DNA of 64,000 bases from Roseicella aerolata (GCF_020523605.1 NZ_JAJAQI010000002.1:62001-126000); one strand, 5' to 3'; numbered from the stretch's first letter, positions 9,408-18,333 are shown. Made by a program: numbers and translations. Notes: generated from the sequence alone by a model not told the origin.

Positions 9408-9435
9408 GATGTGGGGGGACGTATCCCCCCACATC
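9408..9435 (+). terminator. Strong hairpin between maf and the RNase E/G-like gene
   Basis: A perfect 12-bp stem (9408-9419 with 9424-9435, GATGTGGGGGGA arm) with loop CGTA starts at the base after the maf stop. No T run follows (CCCCTTCC). It may be a factor-dependent terminator, an mRNA-stabilising stem, or a processing or feedback site for the nuclease gene that follows 34 bases later. Confidence 0.5.
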
Positions 9436-9468
9436 CCCTTCCGCTTCCCTGAATCTGGCACCCGACGG

Positions 9469-10629
9469 ATGACGACCATCCTCGCCTCGGCGTCACCGGG
9501 CGAACGCCGTATCGTGCTGCTCGACCACGATGACCGGATCGTCGAGTTCCATGTCGAGCGGCCGGGGCGGCCGGACGGCGTCGGCGACCTGCATCACGCG
9601 CGCGTCTCCGCCCTCGCGCCCGCCATGGCCGGCGCCTTCCTCGCCATGGCCGGCGGCGAGACCGGCTTCCTGCCGGAATCCGCCGTGGGCCCGCCGAGGC
9701 AGTCCATCGCCAGATCGGTCAGCGAAGGCCAGCTCCTCGCCGTGCGCGTCACCCGCGCCGCCCAGGGCGGCAAGGGCCCGCGCCTGACCGCCCGGCTGAC
9801 CCCGGCGGAGGCCGCCCGGGCCGCCGCCGCGCCCCCTGGCGGCCCCGCCCTGCTCGCCCGCGGGCCGGAAGCCGCGCTCCGCCTCGCCCGCGCCCATCCG
9901 GAGGCGGCGATCCGCACCGACAGCGCGCCCCTCGCCGCCCGGCTGCGCGGCTCCCTCGGCCCGGCCCGCGTCACCCTCAGCCACAGCCCCGTCCTCGAGG
10001 ACGCGCTGGAGGCGGAGCTCGACCAGTTCGCGGGCGCCGAGGTGCCGCTGTCCGGCGGCGGCCGGTTGCTGATCCACCCGACCCCGGCGCTGACCGCCAT
10101 CGACGTGGATGCCGGCAGCGCCGCCGGCGGGCGTGACCCGCAGGCGCAGCTCCGCCTGAACCAGGCGGCGGTGGCCGAGGCGGCGCGGCAGATCCGCCTG
10201 CGCAACCTGGCCGGCCCCATCCTGCTCGACCTCGCCGGGCTGACCGTGAAGCGGCGGGAGGCGCTGGCCGGGCCGCTGCGCCAGGCACTGGCCGCCGACC
10301 CGCTGGTGCAGCTTCGGGGAATCGGCCCGCTCGGCCTGCTCGAGATGCTGCGCCAGCGCATCCACCCGCCGCTGCATGAGGTGTTGGGCTGGCCGCCTTC
10401 CCCCCTCACCCATGGTCTCGCCGCCCTGCGCCGGGCGGCGCGGGAGGCGGCGGCGCGCCCCGGCCGGCGCTGGGCGCTGCGCGCCGCGCCCGCCGTCATC
10501 GCCGCCCTGCGCGATCTGCCCGGTGCGCTGGCGGAAGCGGAGGCCGCCATCGGCACACCGCTGCAGTTGCTCACCGAGCCGGGGCGTTCGCCTGCCCAGG
10601 CCGAGATCGAGGAGGCCCCGCATGGCTGA
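9469..10629 (+). CDS. Ribonuclease E/G-family protein, short form
   Basis: About 386 residues. The N-terminal S1-like part has [20 protein letters not shown] then GFLPES and [10 protein letters not shown]. The DNase I-like catalytic part keeps the two acidic Mg2+ ligands, in [10 protein letters not shown] and in ILLDLAGL, the counterparts of E. coli RNase E D303 and D346. It is shorter than RNase G (489 residues). It lacks the CPxCxG zinc-link and the scaffold tail of RNase E, so it may be monomeric or dimerise differently. The last 8 bases overlap yacG. RNA decay or processing is the likely role; the full-length RNase E is expected elsewhere in the genome. Confidence 0.82.
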   Translation: MTTILASASPGERRIVLLDHDDRIVEFHVERPGRPDGVGDLHHARVSALAPAMAGAFLAMAGGETGFLPESAVGPPRQSIARSVSEGQLLAVRVTRAAQGGKGPRLTARLTPAEAARAAAAPPGGPALLARGPEAALRLARAHPEAAIRTDSAPLAARLRGSLGPARVTLSHSPVLEDALEAELDQFAGAEVPLSGGGRLLIHPTPALTAIDVDAGSAAGGRDPQAQLRLNQAAVAEAARQIRLRNLAGPILLDLAGLTVKRREALAGPLRQALAADPLVQLRGIGPLGLLEMLRQRIHPPLHEVLGWPPSPLTHGLAALRRAAREAAARPGRRWALRAAPAVIAALRDLPGALAEAEAAIGTPLQLLTEPGRSPAQAEIEEAPHG

Positions 10630-10807
10630 TTCCGCGCCGCCACGCCCGCCGCGCCCTTGCCCGGTCTGCCGCAAGCCGGTGGAGCGCGAGAGCCCGCACC
10701 GCCCCTTCTGCTCGGCCCGCTGCAGGCAGATCGATCTCGGCCGCTGGCTGGCCGGCGACTATGCCATTCCGGGCGAGCCGGCGGATCCGGAGGAGGAGCC
10801 GGGCTGA
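10622..10807 (+). CDS. yacG: DNA gyrase inhibitor YacG, zinc-binding
   Basis: A 61-residue protein with one four-cysteine zinc site: CPVCRKP near the start and [15 protein letters not shown] in the middle, followed by YAIPGEP and an acidic tail. In E. coli YacG binds GyrB and blocks DNA binding by gyrase. The ATG at 10622 overlaps the end of the RNase E/G-like gene, a neighbour arrangement common in alphaproteobacteria, so the two are translated from one mRNA. Confidence 0.9.
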   Translation: MADSAPPRPPRPCPVCRKPVERESPHRPFCSARCRQIDLGRWLAGDYAIPGEPADPEEEPG

Positions 10808-10829
10808 ACCAAAATCGCAAGACGCCGGG

Positions 10830-10858
10830 TGGACAGCCTCATCGGCATCGGCTATTTC
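10830..10858 (+). promoter_or_regulatory. Probable promoter of tRNA-Phe
   Basis: TGGACA at 10830-10835, a 17-base spacer and TATTTC at 10853-10858. This would start transcription about 38 bases before the mature tRNA. Confidence 0.45.
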
Positions 10859-10903
10859 CCCCGCACTCCGCCAGACGGCACCGTCGAGGTGCTGGTCGCT
10901 TGG

Positions 10904-10979
10904 GCCCAGGTAGCTCAGTTGGTAGAGCATGCGACTGAAAATCGCAGTGTCGGTGGTTCGATTCCGCCCCTGGGCACCA
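10904..10979 (+). tRNA. tRNA-Phe (GAA)
   Basis: A 76-base cloverleaf. The acceptor stem GCCCAGG pairs with CCTGGGC. The D arm is GCTC-AGTTGGTA-GAGC, the anticodon stem-loop TGCGA-CTGAAAA-TCGCA has anticodon GAA, and the T loop is TTCGATT. The 3' ACCA is encoded. All stems pair. Confidence 0.96.
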
Positions 10980-11071
10980 TCCCTTCCGCGCCGTTCCGCC
11001 CCATCGCGCGCTAGCCATTTCTAAACCCCTGGCCATGCAGCATCCCGTCATTCGCACGGGACCGCATCCGC

Positions 11072-12595
11072 ATGTCATCGCCCCCCGCCACCTCTCAGCC
11101 CGACCGGCCCGGCCGCGGCGCATCGCGCGCCTGGGCCGCGGCCTGCGCGGGACTGGCGCTCGGCGTCCCGGGCGGCCTGACGCTGGCTGCACTGCACCAG
11201 CGGGAGCCCTGGCCGGTGGCAGCCGCCATCGCCTTCGGCCTGCTTGCCCTGGCGGCCCTGTTGCACCGCCGCCCGCGCCATGCGGCGCCCCCGGCGCATC
11301 GCCGCGCCACGACGGATGGCCTCACCGGCCTCGCCGATGCGTCGATGTTCCGCGCCGGCCTTGCCGCGGCGCTGGCCGAGGCCCGGCCGGACCGCCCGCC
11401 CGCCGTCATCATGCTGGAACTCGATGGCTTCGCCGCCATCCGTGACACGCTGGGCACGGGGGGAGGCGATGCGCTGCTGCGTCAGGCGGCGGAACGCCTG
11501 CTCGGCACCGCCCGGGCCGATGACCTGGTCGCCCGCCTGTCCGGCGCCGAATTCGCTGTGCTGCAACGGGTCGGCACCCAGCCCGAAGCCGCGGCGCGCT
11601 TTGCCGGCCGCCTGGTGCATGAACTGTCCCGTCCCTACGCCCTGCATGGCAGGCCCCTGATCTGCGGCGCGGTCGCCGGCATCGCCGTGGCGGCACCCGA
11701 AATCGGGGCCGAGGCGCTGCTGGCGCAGTCCGGCCTCGCGCTGCAGCGCGCCCGTGCCGAAGGCCAGGGCACCACCCGCTTCTTCGAGCCGGGGATGGAC
11801 GCTGTCCTCACCGCCCGCCACGCGCTGGAGGGCGCGCTGCGCCAGGCCGCGGCGGCCGAGGATTTCACCCTGCACTATCAGCCGGTCTTCGAGGTCCGCA
11901 GCCGCCGCCTGCTGGGCTTCGAGGCGCTGCTGCGCTGGACCCATCCGGAGCGCGGCCCCGTCTCGCCCGCCGATTTCGTCCCCCTGCTGGAGGAGACCGG
12001 GTTGATCCTCCCGGTCGGCGCCTGGGTGCTGCGCACCGCCTGCCGGGAAGCGCTGCGCTGGCCCGACCCCATCGGCGTCGCGGTGAACCTCTCCCCTGTG
12101 CAGTTCCGCCGGGCCGAGGTGCTGTCCGCCGTGCGCACCGCCCTCGACGAGACCGGGCTCGCGCCGCACCGCCTGACGCTCGAGATCACCGAGGGCCTGC
12201 TGCTGCAGCACACCGAGGAGGTGCTGGAGACGCTGGCGCAGCTCCGTGCCCTTGGCGTCGGCATCGCGCTCGATGATTTCGGCAGCGGCTATTCCAGCCT
12301 CGCCTATCTCTGGCGCTTCCGCTTCGACATGCTGAAGATCGATCGCGCCTTCGTCCGCGCGCTGCGGCGGGACGGCAAGGCGGCGGCGATCATCGAATCG
12401 ATCGTCGGTCTCGGGCACAGCCTGGACCTGCGCATCACCGCGGAAGGCGTGGAGATGGAGGAGCAGCTGGCCGCCCTCTCCGGCGTCGGCTGCGACGAGG
12501 CGCAAGGTTTCCTGCTGGGAAAGCCGATGCCGGCGGAACAGGCCCAGGCACTGGCGCAGGGCGGAGGACGCATCGCGTCACTGGCCGCCGCCTGA
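11072..12595 (+). CDS. Membrane GGDEF/EAL protein, probable c-di-GMP phosphodiesterase
   Basis: 507 residues. Two hydrophobic helices at about 21-41 and 48-64 anchor it. A GGDEF domain (about 80-245) is degenerate: the active-site motif reads SGAEF, so diguanylate cyclase activity is unlikely. The EAL domain (about 250-495) is intact, with FEALLRW, NLSPVQF, LEITEG, DDFGSGYSSLAYL, KIDRAFV and AEGVE, all needed for metal and c-di-GMP binding. I infer hydrolysis of c-di-GMP to pGpG, with the inactive GGDEF perhaps acting as a GTP-sensing regulatory domain. It has no sensory domain beyond the short membrane part. It lies downstream of tRNA-Phe and converges on a CaiB gene. Confidence 0.9.
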   Translation: MSSPPATSQPDRPGRGASRAWAAACAGLALGVPGGLTLAALHQREPWPVAAAIAFGLLALAALLHRRPRHAAPPAHRRATTDGLTGLADASMFRAGLAAALAEARPDRPPAVIMLELDGFAAIRDTLGTGGGDALLRQAAERLLGTARADDLVARLSGAEFAVLQRVGTQPEAAARFAGRLVHELSRPYALHGRPLICGAVAGIAVAAPEIGAEALLAQSGLALQRARAEGQGTTRFFEPGMDAVLTARHALEGALRQAAAAEDFTLHYQPVFEVRSRRLLGFEALLRWTHPERGPVSPADFVPLLEETGLILPVGAWVLRTACREALRWPDPIGVAVNLSPVQFRRAEVLSAVRTALDETGLAPHRLTLEITEGLLLQHTEEVLETLAQLRALGVGIALDDFGSGYSSLAYLWRFRFDMLKIDRAFVRALRRDGKAAAIIESIVGLGHSLDLRITAEGVEMEEQLAALSGVGCDEAQGFLLGKPMPAEQAQALAQGGGRIASLAAA

Positions 12596-12628
12596 GCGGG
12601 AAGGGTCCTGCCCTCACCGCCCCCCTTG

Positions 12629-12656
12629 CGCCAGGCCGGGACCTGGCCTGGATCGG
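12629..12656 (+). repeat. 28-base inverted repeat at a CaiB gene end, copy 1 (family D)
   Basis: CCAGGCC (12631-12637) pairs with GGCCTGG (12645-12651). The 28-mer matches 36521-36548 at all but four positions. It lies between two convergent genes and could act as a factor-dependent bidirectional terminator. Confidence 0.5.
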
Positions 12657-12658
12657 CG

Positions 12659-13792
12659 CTATCGGCCCAGCACCTCCTCCGTGTGCTCGCCCAGATGCGG
12701 CGCTGGCCGCGCCGAGCGGGGGCGCTGCCGATCGAAGCTGATCGGCAGGCCGACCACGCGCACGCCGCTTTCCGGCAGGGTCTGCATGATGTCCACGGCC
12801 GAGAATTGCTCGCTCGCGGCCACCTCGCCGATATCGTTCACCGGCGCGCAGGGCACGCCCGCCGCCTCCAGCGCCGCGACCCAGTGGTCCCGCGGCTTCG
12901 TCCGCAGCACCTCCGCCACCAGCGGCACCAGCACGGTCTTGTTCCGCACCCGTTCGCGGCTCCTGGCGAAGCGCGCATCCTCCGCCCATTCGGGATGGCC
13001 GAGCACCTTCGCACAGCGCGCCCAGAGCCGGTCATTGCCCGCGGCAAGGCACATCGGCCGGTCCGCCGTCTCGAAGACCTGGTAGGGCACGATCACCGCC
13101 GCGCCGGTGCCATGCCTTCGGGGGACCTCGCCGGTTGCCAGGTGCTGGTTGACCTGCCCCTCCACCCAGAAGACCGCCGTCTCGAAGAGCGAGGTATCGA
13201 CCAGGCAGCCCCGCCCGGTGCGGTCGCGCTGCCGCAGCGCCGCCAGCGCGCCGATGGTGCAGAAGAGGCCCGTCGCCTTGTCATTGATCGAGGCGCCGCA
13301 GAAGGTCGGCGGATCCTCCGGCCTCCCGGTCATGCTCATCATGCCGCCATAGGCCTGCAGCAGCGGGTCGAAGCCGGGCTTGAGGCGCATCGGGCCCTGA
13401 TAGCCGAAGGCCCAGATCGAGCAGTAGACGAGCCGCGGATGCCGCTCCAGCATCGCCTCCGGCCCGATGCCGATCTCCTCCACCACACCGGGGCGGAGGT
13501 TCTGGATCAGGATGTCGGCGGTCTCGCACAGCCGGTGCAGCGCCTCGATGTCCTCGGGCTTCTTCAGGTCCAGGACGACGCTGCGCTTGTTGCGGTTCTG
13601 GCTGTGGAAATAGAGGCTGGTCTCGCCATCCGGCCCGAAGGGCGGGCCCCAGATGCGGGCATCGTCGCCGCCATCCGGCTTTTCGATCTTGATGACCTCG
13701 GCGCCCATATCGGCCAGCACCGCCCCGGCCAGCGGCCCGGCCAGCGCCTGGCCTACCTCGATCACGCGCACCCCGTCCAAGGGCAGACTCAT
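12659..13792 (-). CDS. CaiB/BaiF family (class III) CoA-transferase
   Basis: About 377 residues. It moves CoA between an acyl-CoA donor and a carboxylic acid without a CoA-ester enzyme intermediate of the class I type. Typical parts are LDGVRVIEVGQALAGPLAG at the N terminus, EVIKIEKPDGGDDAR, RNKRSVVLDLKKPED and DILIQNLRPG. The C-terminal LGEHTEEVLG is also typical. The ATG at 13792 follows GGAGGACGCG; the ATG at 13804 is in frame but poorly placed. It is divergent from an amidohydrolase gene, suggesting a shared catabolic role. The substrate cannot be told. Confidence 0.88.
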   Translation of the reverse strand: MSLPLDGVRVIEVGQALAGPLAGAVLADMGAEVIKIEKPDGGDDARIWGPPFGPDGETSLYFHSQNRNKRSVVLDLKKPEDIEALHRLCETADILIQNLRPGVVEEIGIGPEAMLERHPRLVYCSIWAFGYQGPMRLKPGFDPLLQAYGGMMSMTGRPEDPPTFCGASINDKATGLFCTIGALAALRQRDRTGRGCLVDTSLFETAVFWVEGQVNQHLATGEVPRRHGTGAAVIVPYQVFETADRPMCLAAGNDRLWARCAKVLGHPEWAEDARFARSRERVRNKTVLVPLVAEVLRTKPRDHWVAALEAAGVPCAPVNDIGEVAASEQFSAVDIMQTLPESGVRVVGLPISFDRQRPRSARPAPHLGEHTEEVLGR

Positions 13793-13948
13793 CGCGTCCT
13801 CCATGCTTTCGCGGGAGGATAGGGGCGCCCGGCGCGGGCTGGCGAGAGGGCGAGCGCCACCGATTACCGGGAAAGATCCCGGCCCGGCGACATCCCGCGC
13901 AATATGGGCCTAAGCTGCCCGCGGGAAACGTCCAGGGAAAAGCCGCCG

Positions 13949-14980
13949 ATGAGCAGCAACGCCTTCACTCACTACATCCCGGTCCGGGAGGACTGGCTGG
14001 CCCGCCGGACCGAGGACGCGCTCGACCCCGCGCTCCCGATCGTCGATCCGCACCATCACCTCTGGGACCGGCCGGACTGGCGCTACCTGCTGCCGGAACT
14101 GCTGGCCGATACCGGCCAGGGCCACAACATCGTCTCCACCGTCTTCGTGCAGTGCCGCGCCATGCACCGCGCCAAGGGGCCGGAGGCCATGAAGCCGGTC
14201 GGCGAAACCGAGTTCGTCAACGGCATCGCGGCGATGAGCGCCTCGGGCGGCTACGGTCCCACCAGGGTCTGCGAGGGCATCGTCGGCCATGTGAACCTGC
14301 AGATCGGCGCCGAGGCCAGGGAGGTGCTGGAGGCGCATATCCAGGCCGGCGGCGGGCGGTTCCGCGGCATCCGCCACATCACCGCCTGGGACCCGGACCC
14401 GGTCATCATGAACCCGGCCTATACCCCGCCGAAGGACATCCTGTTCCGCGAGGATTTCCGCGCCGGCTTCGCCCAGCTCGCGCCGCTCGGCCTGTCCTTC
14501 GATGCCTGGCTCTACCACCCGCAGATCCCGGACCTGACGGCGCTCGCCCGCGTCTTTCCCGAGACGCCGATCGTGCTCGACCATGTCGGCGGCCCGCTCG
14601 GCATCCGCGGCTATGCCGGACAGCGGGAGGAGGTGTTCCGGTCCTGGTGCGCGGCCATGGCGGAACTCGCCACCTGCCCGAATGTCTGCGTGAAGCTCGG
14701 CGGTCTCGGGATGCGCATCAACGGCTTGGGGTTCGAGGAGAAAGCCGAGCCGCCTTCCTCGGAGGAGCTGGCGGCAGCCTGGAAGCCCTGGATCGAGACG
14801 ACGATCAGCCTCTTTGGCGCCGACCGCTGCATGTTCGAGAGCAATTTCCCCGTGGACAAGGGCAGCTACGGCTACGGCGTCTTCTGGAACGCCTGCAAGA
14901 GGCTGGCCGCCGGCGCCTCGGCGGATGAACGGACGGCGCTGTTCAGCGGCACGGCGCGGCGCTTCTATCGGCTCCGTTAG
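13949..14980 (+). CDS. Amidohydrolase, Amidohydro_2 (TIM-barrel) family
   Basis: 343 residues. The metal-binding start DPHHHLWDRPDWRYL near residue 35, followed by MHRAKGPEAMKPVGETEF, RGIRHITAWDPD, VLDHVGGPLG and FESNFPVDKGSYGYGV, is typical of COG3618-type predicted metal-dependent hydrolases and lactonases. Members of this group open lactone rings (for example 2-pyrone-4,6-dicarboxylate or sugar lactones). It is divergent from the CaiB gene and upstream of a dienelactone hydrolase, so a role in aromatic or lactone breakdown is a reasonable inference. The upstream extension to 13904 is rejected. Confidence 0.85.
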   Translation: MSSNAFTHYIPVREDWLARRTEDALDPALPIVDPHHHLWDRPDWRYLLPELLADTGQGHNIVSTVFVQCRAMHRAKGPEAMKPVGETEFVNGIAAMSASGGYGPTRVCEGIVGHVNLQIGAEAREVLEAHIQAGGGRFRGIRHITAWDPDPVIMNPAYTPPKDILFREDFRAGFAQLAPLGLSFDAWLYHPQIPDLTALARVFPETPIVLDHVGGPLGIRGYAGQREEVFRSWCAAMAELATCPNVCVKLGGLGMRINGLGFEEKAEPPSSEELAAAWKPWIETTISLFGADRCMFESNFPVDKGSYGYGVFWNACKRLAAGASADERTALFSGTARRFYRLR

Positions 14981-15022
14981 GGAGATCGCGGCCGGGCGTG
15001 GACGCCCGGCCGCGACCTGCTC
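14977..15022. repeat. Hairpin after the amidohydrolase gene (family C)
   Basis: A perfect 13-bp stem, TCGCGGCCGGGCG (14986-14998) with CGCCCGGCCGCGA (15003-15015), loop TGGA, flanked by GGAG and CTGCTCC. It overlaps the gene's stop. It resembles 53979-54029 in core (GATCGCGG..GGGCGTG.ACGCCC) and flank. It may be a REP-like element doing duty as a terminator between convergent genes. Confidence 0.55.
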
Positions 15023-15111
15023 CAGGATCCTGCAGGGGCCCGGCATCCAGGCCTGGGCGCCAGGGGCCGCGCAGGCGGCAAGAGAGGGGGCGGCGCGCGC
15101 CCCCGCCAGGC

Positions 15112-15837
15112 TCAGCCCAGTACCTTCGCCAGCAGTTCCGCCGTGCGGCCATTGGCGATGGTCGCGGCGCGCGCGTCCCAGGCATGGCCGCCCATGCGCG
15201 CGAAGGCATGGTCCACGCCCGGATAGACATAGGCACTGACCTGTTTGTGGCCCTTCAGCCCCTCCAGGATCTTCGCCTGCGCCTCGGGTGGCACGAATTT
15301 GTCCTTCTCGGCGATGTGCAGGATCAGCGGCGCCTTGATGTTGCCGGCCTCGCCCAGCAGCCCCTCCAGCCCCACGCCGTAGTAGCTGACATTGGCATCG
15401 GCGTCGGTGCGCGCCGCCGCCATGTAGGCCAGCCGGCCGCCCAGGCAGAAGCCCATGGTCGCCACCTTGCCATTGGCCCCTTCCATTTTGCGGGCATGCG
15501 CGATGGTGACCTTCAGGTCCTCCACCGCTTTGTCCTGGTCCATGCCCTGCATCAGCTTGAAGGCCCTGTCCCACTGGTCCTGCCCGGCATCGGGGTCGAG
15601 TTGCACGCCCTTCTCCTGCCGCCAGAACAGGTCGGGGCTGACCGCGATGAAGCCCATCTCCGCCACCCAGTCGGACAGCGACCGCATGGTGCGGTTCACG
15701 CCGAAGATCTCCTGGATCATTACGACCACCCCGCGCGCCGCGGGCGCGACCGCGCCGGCGGGTGTGGGCTTCGGCATGGCGACATAGGCGCCGAACTGGC
15801 CGCTGCCATCGGCCGCGGCGATCTCGATCTCGGGCAT
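15112..15837 (-). CDS. Dienelactone hydrolase family protein
   Basis: 241 residues of alpha/beta hydrolase fold. The nucleophile is the cysteine in MGFCLGGRLAYM, as in carboxymethylenebutenolidase. The acid is in AEKDKFVPPE and the histidine in YPGVDHAFARMGG. Family members hydrolyse dienelactone to maleylacetate in chlorocatechol breakdown, but many act on other esters. The start at 15837 opens MPEIEIAAADGSGQFGAYV. A very long open frame that continues upstream to 17814 is an artefact. It is divergent from a DUF3047 gene 45 bases away. Confidence 0.9.
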   Translation of the reverse strand: MPEIEIAAADGSGQFGAYVAMPKPTPAGAVAPAARGVVVMIQEIFGVNRTMRSLSDWVAEMGFIAVSPDLFWRQEKGVQLDPDAGQDQWDRAFKLMQGMDQDKAVEDLKVTIAHARKMEGANGKVATMGFCLGGRLAYMAAARTDADANVSYYGVGLEGLLGEAGNIKAPLILHIAEKDKFVPPEAQAKILEGLKGHKQVSAYVYPGVDHAFARMGGHAWDARAATIANGRTAELLAKVLG

Positions 15838-15882
15838 GGTCCCCTCCTTGTCTCGGGCGTTGCGCGCGGCATCTAACCATCC

Positions 15883-16569
15883 ATGCCGCGCCTTGCCATG
15901 CCCCTTGCCGCGACGATCTGCGCCGGATTGCTGGCGGGCGCCGGCCCGATCCACCCGCCACAATCGCTCGAGGCCGTGGGCTGGACCCATGCCCACTGGC
16001 ACGGGGTGGAGCCGGCGCGCTTCCGTGCGCTGGGCGACGGGGTGGCGGTGGAAGGCGTGGCACAGGGCAGCTTCGTCTGGCGCCGGGTGCAGGGCCAGCC
16101 CGCCTGCCTCTCCTGGCGCTGGCGGGTGGACCAGGGCCCGCCGCCGACCGACCTGACGCGGCATGGCGGCGATGACCGCGCCCTGTCGGTCGCCATCGGC
16201 TTCGCTGGCTGGCCGCCGCAGGTGACTGCCTGGCAGCGCACCCGCCACGCCATGGCCCAGGCCATGGCCGGCGGCCACCCCCTGCCGCGGAGCGTGCTGA
16301 TCTATGTCTGGGGCGGCACGGGGCGGGAGCCGGCGGCCTTTCCCAGCCCCTATCTGCTCGGCCTTGGCGTGGTGCGCGTGCTGCGCCCGGCCGATGCGCC
16401 CCGCGGCCAGTGGTTCGAGCAGCGGGTGAACCTGGCCGCCGACTGGCAGGCCGCCTTCGGCGCGGCGCCGCCGTCCTTGCAGGAAATCGCGATCGGCACC
16501 GATGTGGACGACACGCGCAGCCGGGTCGAGGCCAGGGTGGAGGCGATCCGCTTCGGGCCCTGCCCCTGA
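15883..16569 (+). CDS. DUF3047 domain protein, probably secreted
   Basis: 228 residues with a hydrophobic N-terminal signal (MPRLAMPLAATICAGLLAGAGP). The body shows DUF3047 features: LSWRWRVDQG near residue 75, a mid VLIYVWGGTGREPAAF, then FEQRVNLAADWQAAFG and IGTDVDDTRSRVEARV. The family is predicted to form a beta-sandwich like carbohydrate- or ligand-binding folds and is of unknown function. It appears as a single gene. Confidence 0.75.
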   Translation: MPRLAMPLAATICAGLLAGAGPIHPPQSLEAVGWTHAHWHGVEPARFRALGDGVAVEGVAQGSFVWRRVQGQPACLSWRWRVDQGPPPTDLTRHGGDDRALSVAIGFAGWPPQVTAWQRTRHAMAQAMAGGHPLPRSVLIYVWGGTGREPAAFPSPYLLGLGVVRVLRPADAPRGQWFEQRVNLAADWQAAFGAAPPSLQEIAIGTDVDDTRSRVEARVEAIRFGPCP

Positions 16570-16869
16570 TACCTGGCGCATGACGTCCCGACCTGCGGCC
16601 CGCCGAGCGGGCCGGGCGTGCGAAGACGCGCCGCGGCCCATGCCGCGAAGCCAAGGGGCGGAGGGCCGCCGGCGTTCGAGGCAGGACATGCGCCAGCATG
16701 TCCTGAGCCAGGTATGAGCCGGCCTCCGGCGCCCTGCGCCCGCGACAAGGCAGGTGCAGGCTGCCTCGCCGGTGGCCTGTACCGGCCGGGCCAGGCAGGC
16801 CAGCCGGGCGGCCGCGCCGCCGCAACCAGCCGCCCTCCCGGGGCTTACCCTCCCCGAGGAGAGCAGCCC
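16570..16869 (+). repeat. Intergenic region with family A repeat copy 2 and a hairpin
   Basis: Non-coding 300 bases before the MFS gene. 16624-16680 resembles the repeat at 8745-8811 (core CCGCGGCCCATGCCGCG). It is followed by a perfect 9-bp hairpin at 16683-16704 (AGGACATGC, loop GCCA, GCATGTCCT). A good ribosome site (GAGGAGAG) lies at its end. No other gene is seen. Confidence 0.5.
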
Positions 16870-18333
16870 ATGCGCGACACGCCCGGCCCTGCCACGGCCG
16901 ACCGCTTCGAGACCGACGTCCCCGCCCGGCTCGACCGGCTGCCCTGGAGCGGCTTTCACTGGCGCGTCGTCCTCGCCCTCGGCATCACCTGGGTGCTGGA
17001 CGGGCTGGAGGTCACGCTGGTGGGCAGCCTCGCCGGCGCCATCCACCAGAGCCCGACCCTCGCCCTCACCGAGACCCAGATCGGCCTCACCGCCTCGGCC
17101 TATCTCATCGGTGCTGTCGTCGGCGCGCTCGGCTTCGGCTGGCTGGCGGACCGGATCGGGCGGCGGCGGCTCTTCTTCGTGACGCTGGTCGTCTACATGC
17201 TGGCCAGCATCGCCACCGGCTTCGCCTGGGATTTCTGGTCCTTCGCCGTGTTCCGCGCGCTGACCGGTGCCGGCATCGGCGGCGAATACGCCGCGGTGAA
17301 CTCGGCGATCCAGGAGCTGATCCCCGCGCGCTACCGCGGCACCACCGATCTCGCCGTCAACGGCACCTTCTGGGGCGGCGCCGCGATCGGCGCCGTGGTG
17401 GCGCTGGTGGTGCTCGACCCCGCGATCATCGACCCGGAGATCGGCTGGCGCGGCGCCTTCATCGTCGGCGGCGCGCTCGCCATCATCGTTCTCCTCATCC
17501 GGCGCTTCCTGCCGGAGAGCCCGCGCTGGCTGATGCTGCACGGCAGGCCGGAAGAGGCCCAGCGGATCATCAGCGATATCGAGCGGCAGGTGGCGGCGCA
17601 GCGCGGACCGCTGCCGCCGACCACCTACGGGCCCATCGTGCTGAGCCGGCGCGGCGCGGCCTCCCTGACGGAGGTCTGGCACGCCATGTTCCGCTCGCAC
17701 CGGGATCGCGCGGTGCTCGGCCTCGTCCTCATGTCCTGCCAGGCCTTCTGCTACAACGCCGTCTTCTTCACCTATGCGCTGGTGCTGACGAAGTTCTATG
17801 CCATTCCCGCGCATGAGGTCGGGTGGTTCATGCTGCCCTTCGCCCTCGGCAACCTGATGGGCCCGCTGCTGCTCGGCCGGTTCTTCGACACGATCGGGCG
17901 ACGGCCGATGATCACCGGGACCTATGCCCTGTCCGGCCTGCTGATGGCGGGCACCGGCATGGCCTTCGCCGCCGGCTGGCTCTCGGCCTGGGAGCAGACG
18001 ATGGCCTGGACAGTGATCTTCTTCTTCGCCTCGGCCGCCGCCTCCGCCGCCTATCTGACCGTCGGGGAGAGCTTCCCGCTGGAGATGCGGGCGATGGCCA
18101 TCGCGCTGTTCTATGCCGTGGGCACCGCGGCGGGCGGGGTGGTGGGCCCGACGCTGTTCGGCTGGCTGATCGAGGGCGGGCAGCGCACGAACATCATGTG
18201 GGGCTATCTGACGGCGGCCACCCTGATGCTGGCGGCGGCGGCGACCGAATGGCGCCTCGGCTTCGCCGCCGAGGGCAAGCCGCTGGAGGAGGTCTCGGCC
18301 CCGCTTTCGGCCCGGAGCGCGGCGGAGCGGTAG
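16870..18333 (+). CDS. MFS transporter, sugar porter-like
   Basis: 487 residues with twelve predicted membrane helices. The loop 2-3 signature is GWLADRIGRRRLFFV, the loop 6 signature PESPRWLMLHGRPEEA, and the second-half repeat LLGRFFDTIGRRPM. These mark the sugar-and-other-solute porter group (niacin or aromatic acid porters such as those for benzoate belong here too). The start at 16870 has GAGGAGAG eight bases upstream. The long upstream in-frame extension is spurious. Substrate unknown; the surrounding lactone and ester hydrolases suggest an organic acid. Confidence 0.88.
   Translation: MRDTPGPATADRFETDVPARLDRLPWSGFHWRVVLALGITWVLDGLEVTLVGSLAGAIHQSPTLALTETQIGLTASAYLIGAVVGALGFGWLADRIGRRRLFFVTLVVYMLASIATGFAWDFWSFAVFRALTGAGIGGEYAAVNSAIQELIPARYRGTTDLAVNGTFWGGAAIGAVVALVVLDPAIIDPEIGWRGAFIVGGALAIIVLLIRRFLPESPRWLMLHGRPEEAQRIISDIERQVAAQRGPLPPTTYGPIVLSRRGAASLTEVWHAMFRSHRDRAVLGLVLMSCQAFCYNAVFFTYALVLTKFYAIPAHEVGWFMLPFALGNLMGPLLLGRFFDTIGRRPMITGTYALSGLLMAGTGMAFAAGWLSAWEQTMAWTVIFFFASAAASAAYLTVGESFPLEMRAMAIALFYAVGTAAGGVVGPTLFGWLIEGGQRTNIMWGYLTAATLMLAAAATEWRLGFAAEGKPLEEVSAPLSARSAAER

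Noticed and set aside
15112-17814. A 900-codon minus-strand frame ending in the dienelactone hydrolase
   Set aside because: Only the last 241 codons match a protein. The rest runs opposite to the DUF3047 and MFS genes.
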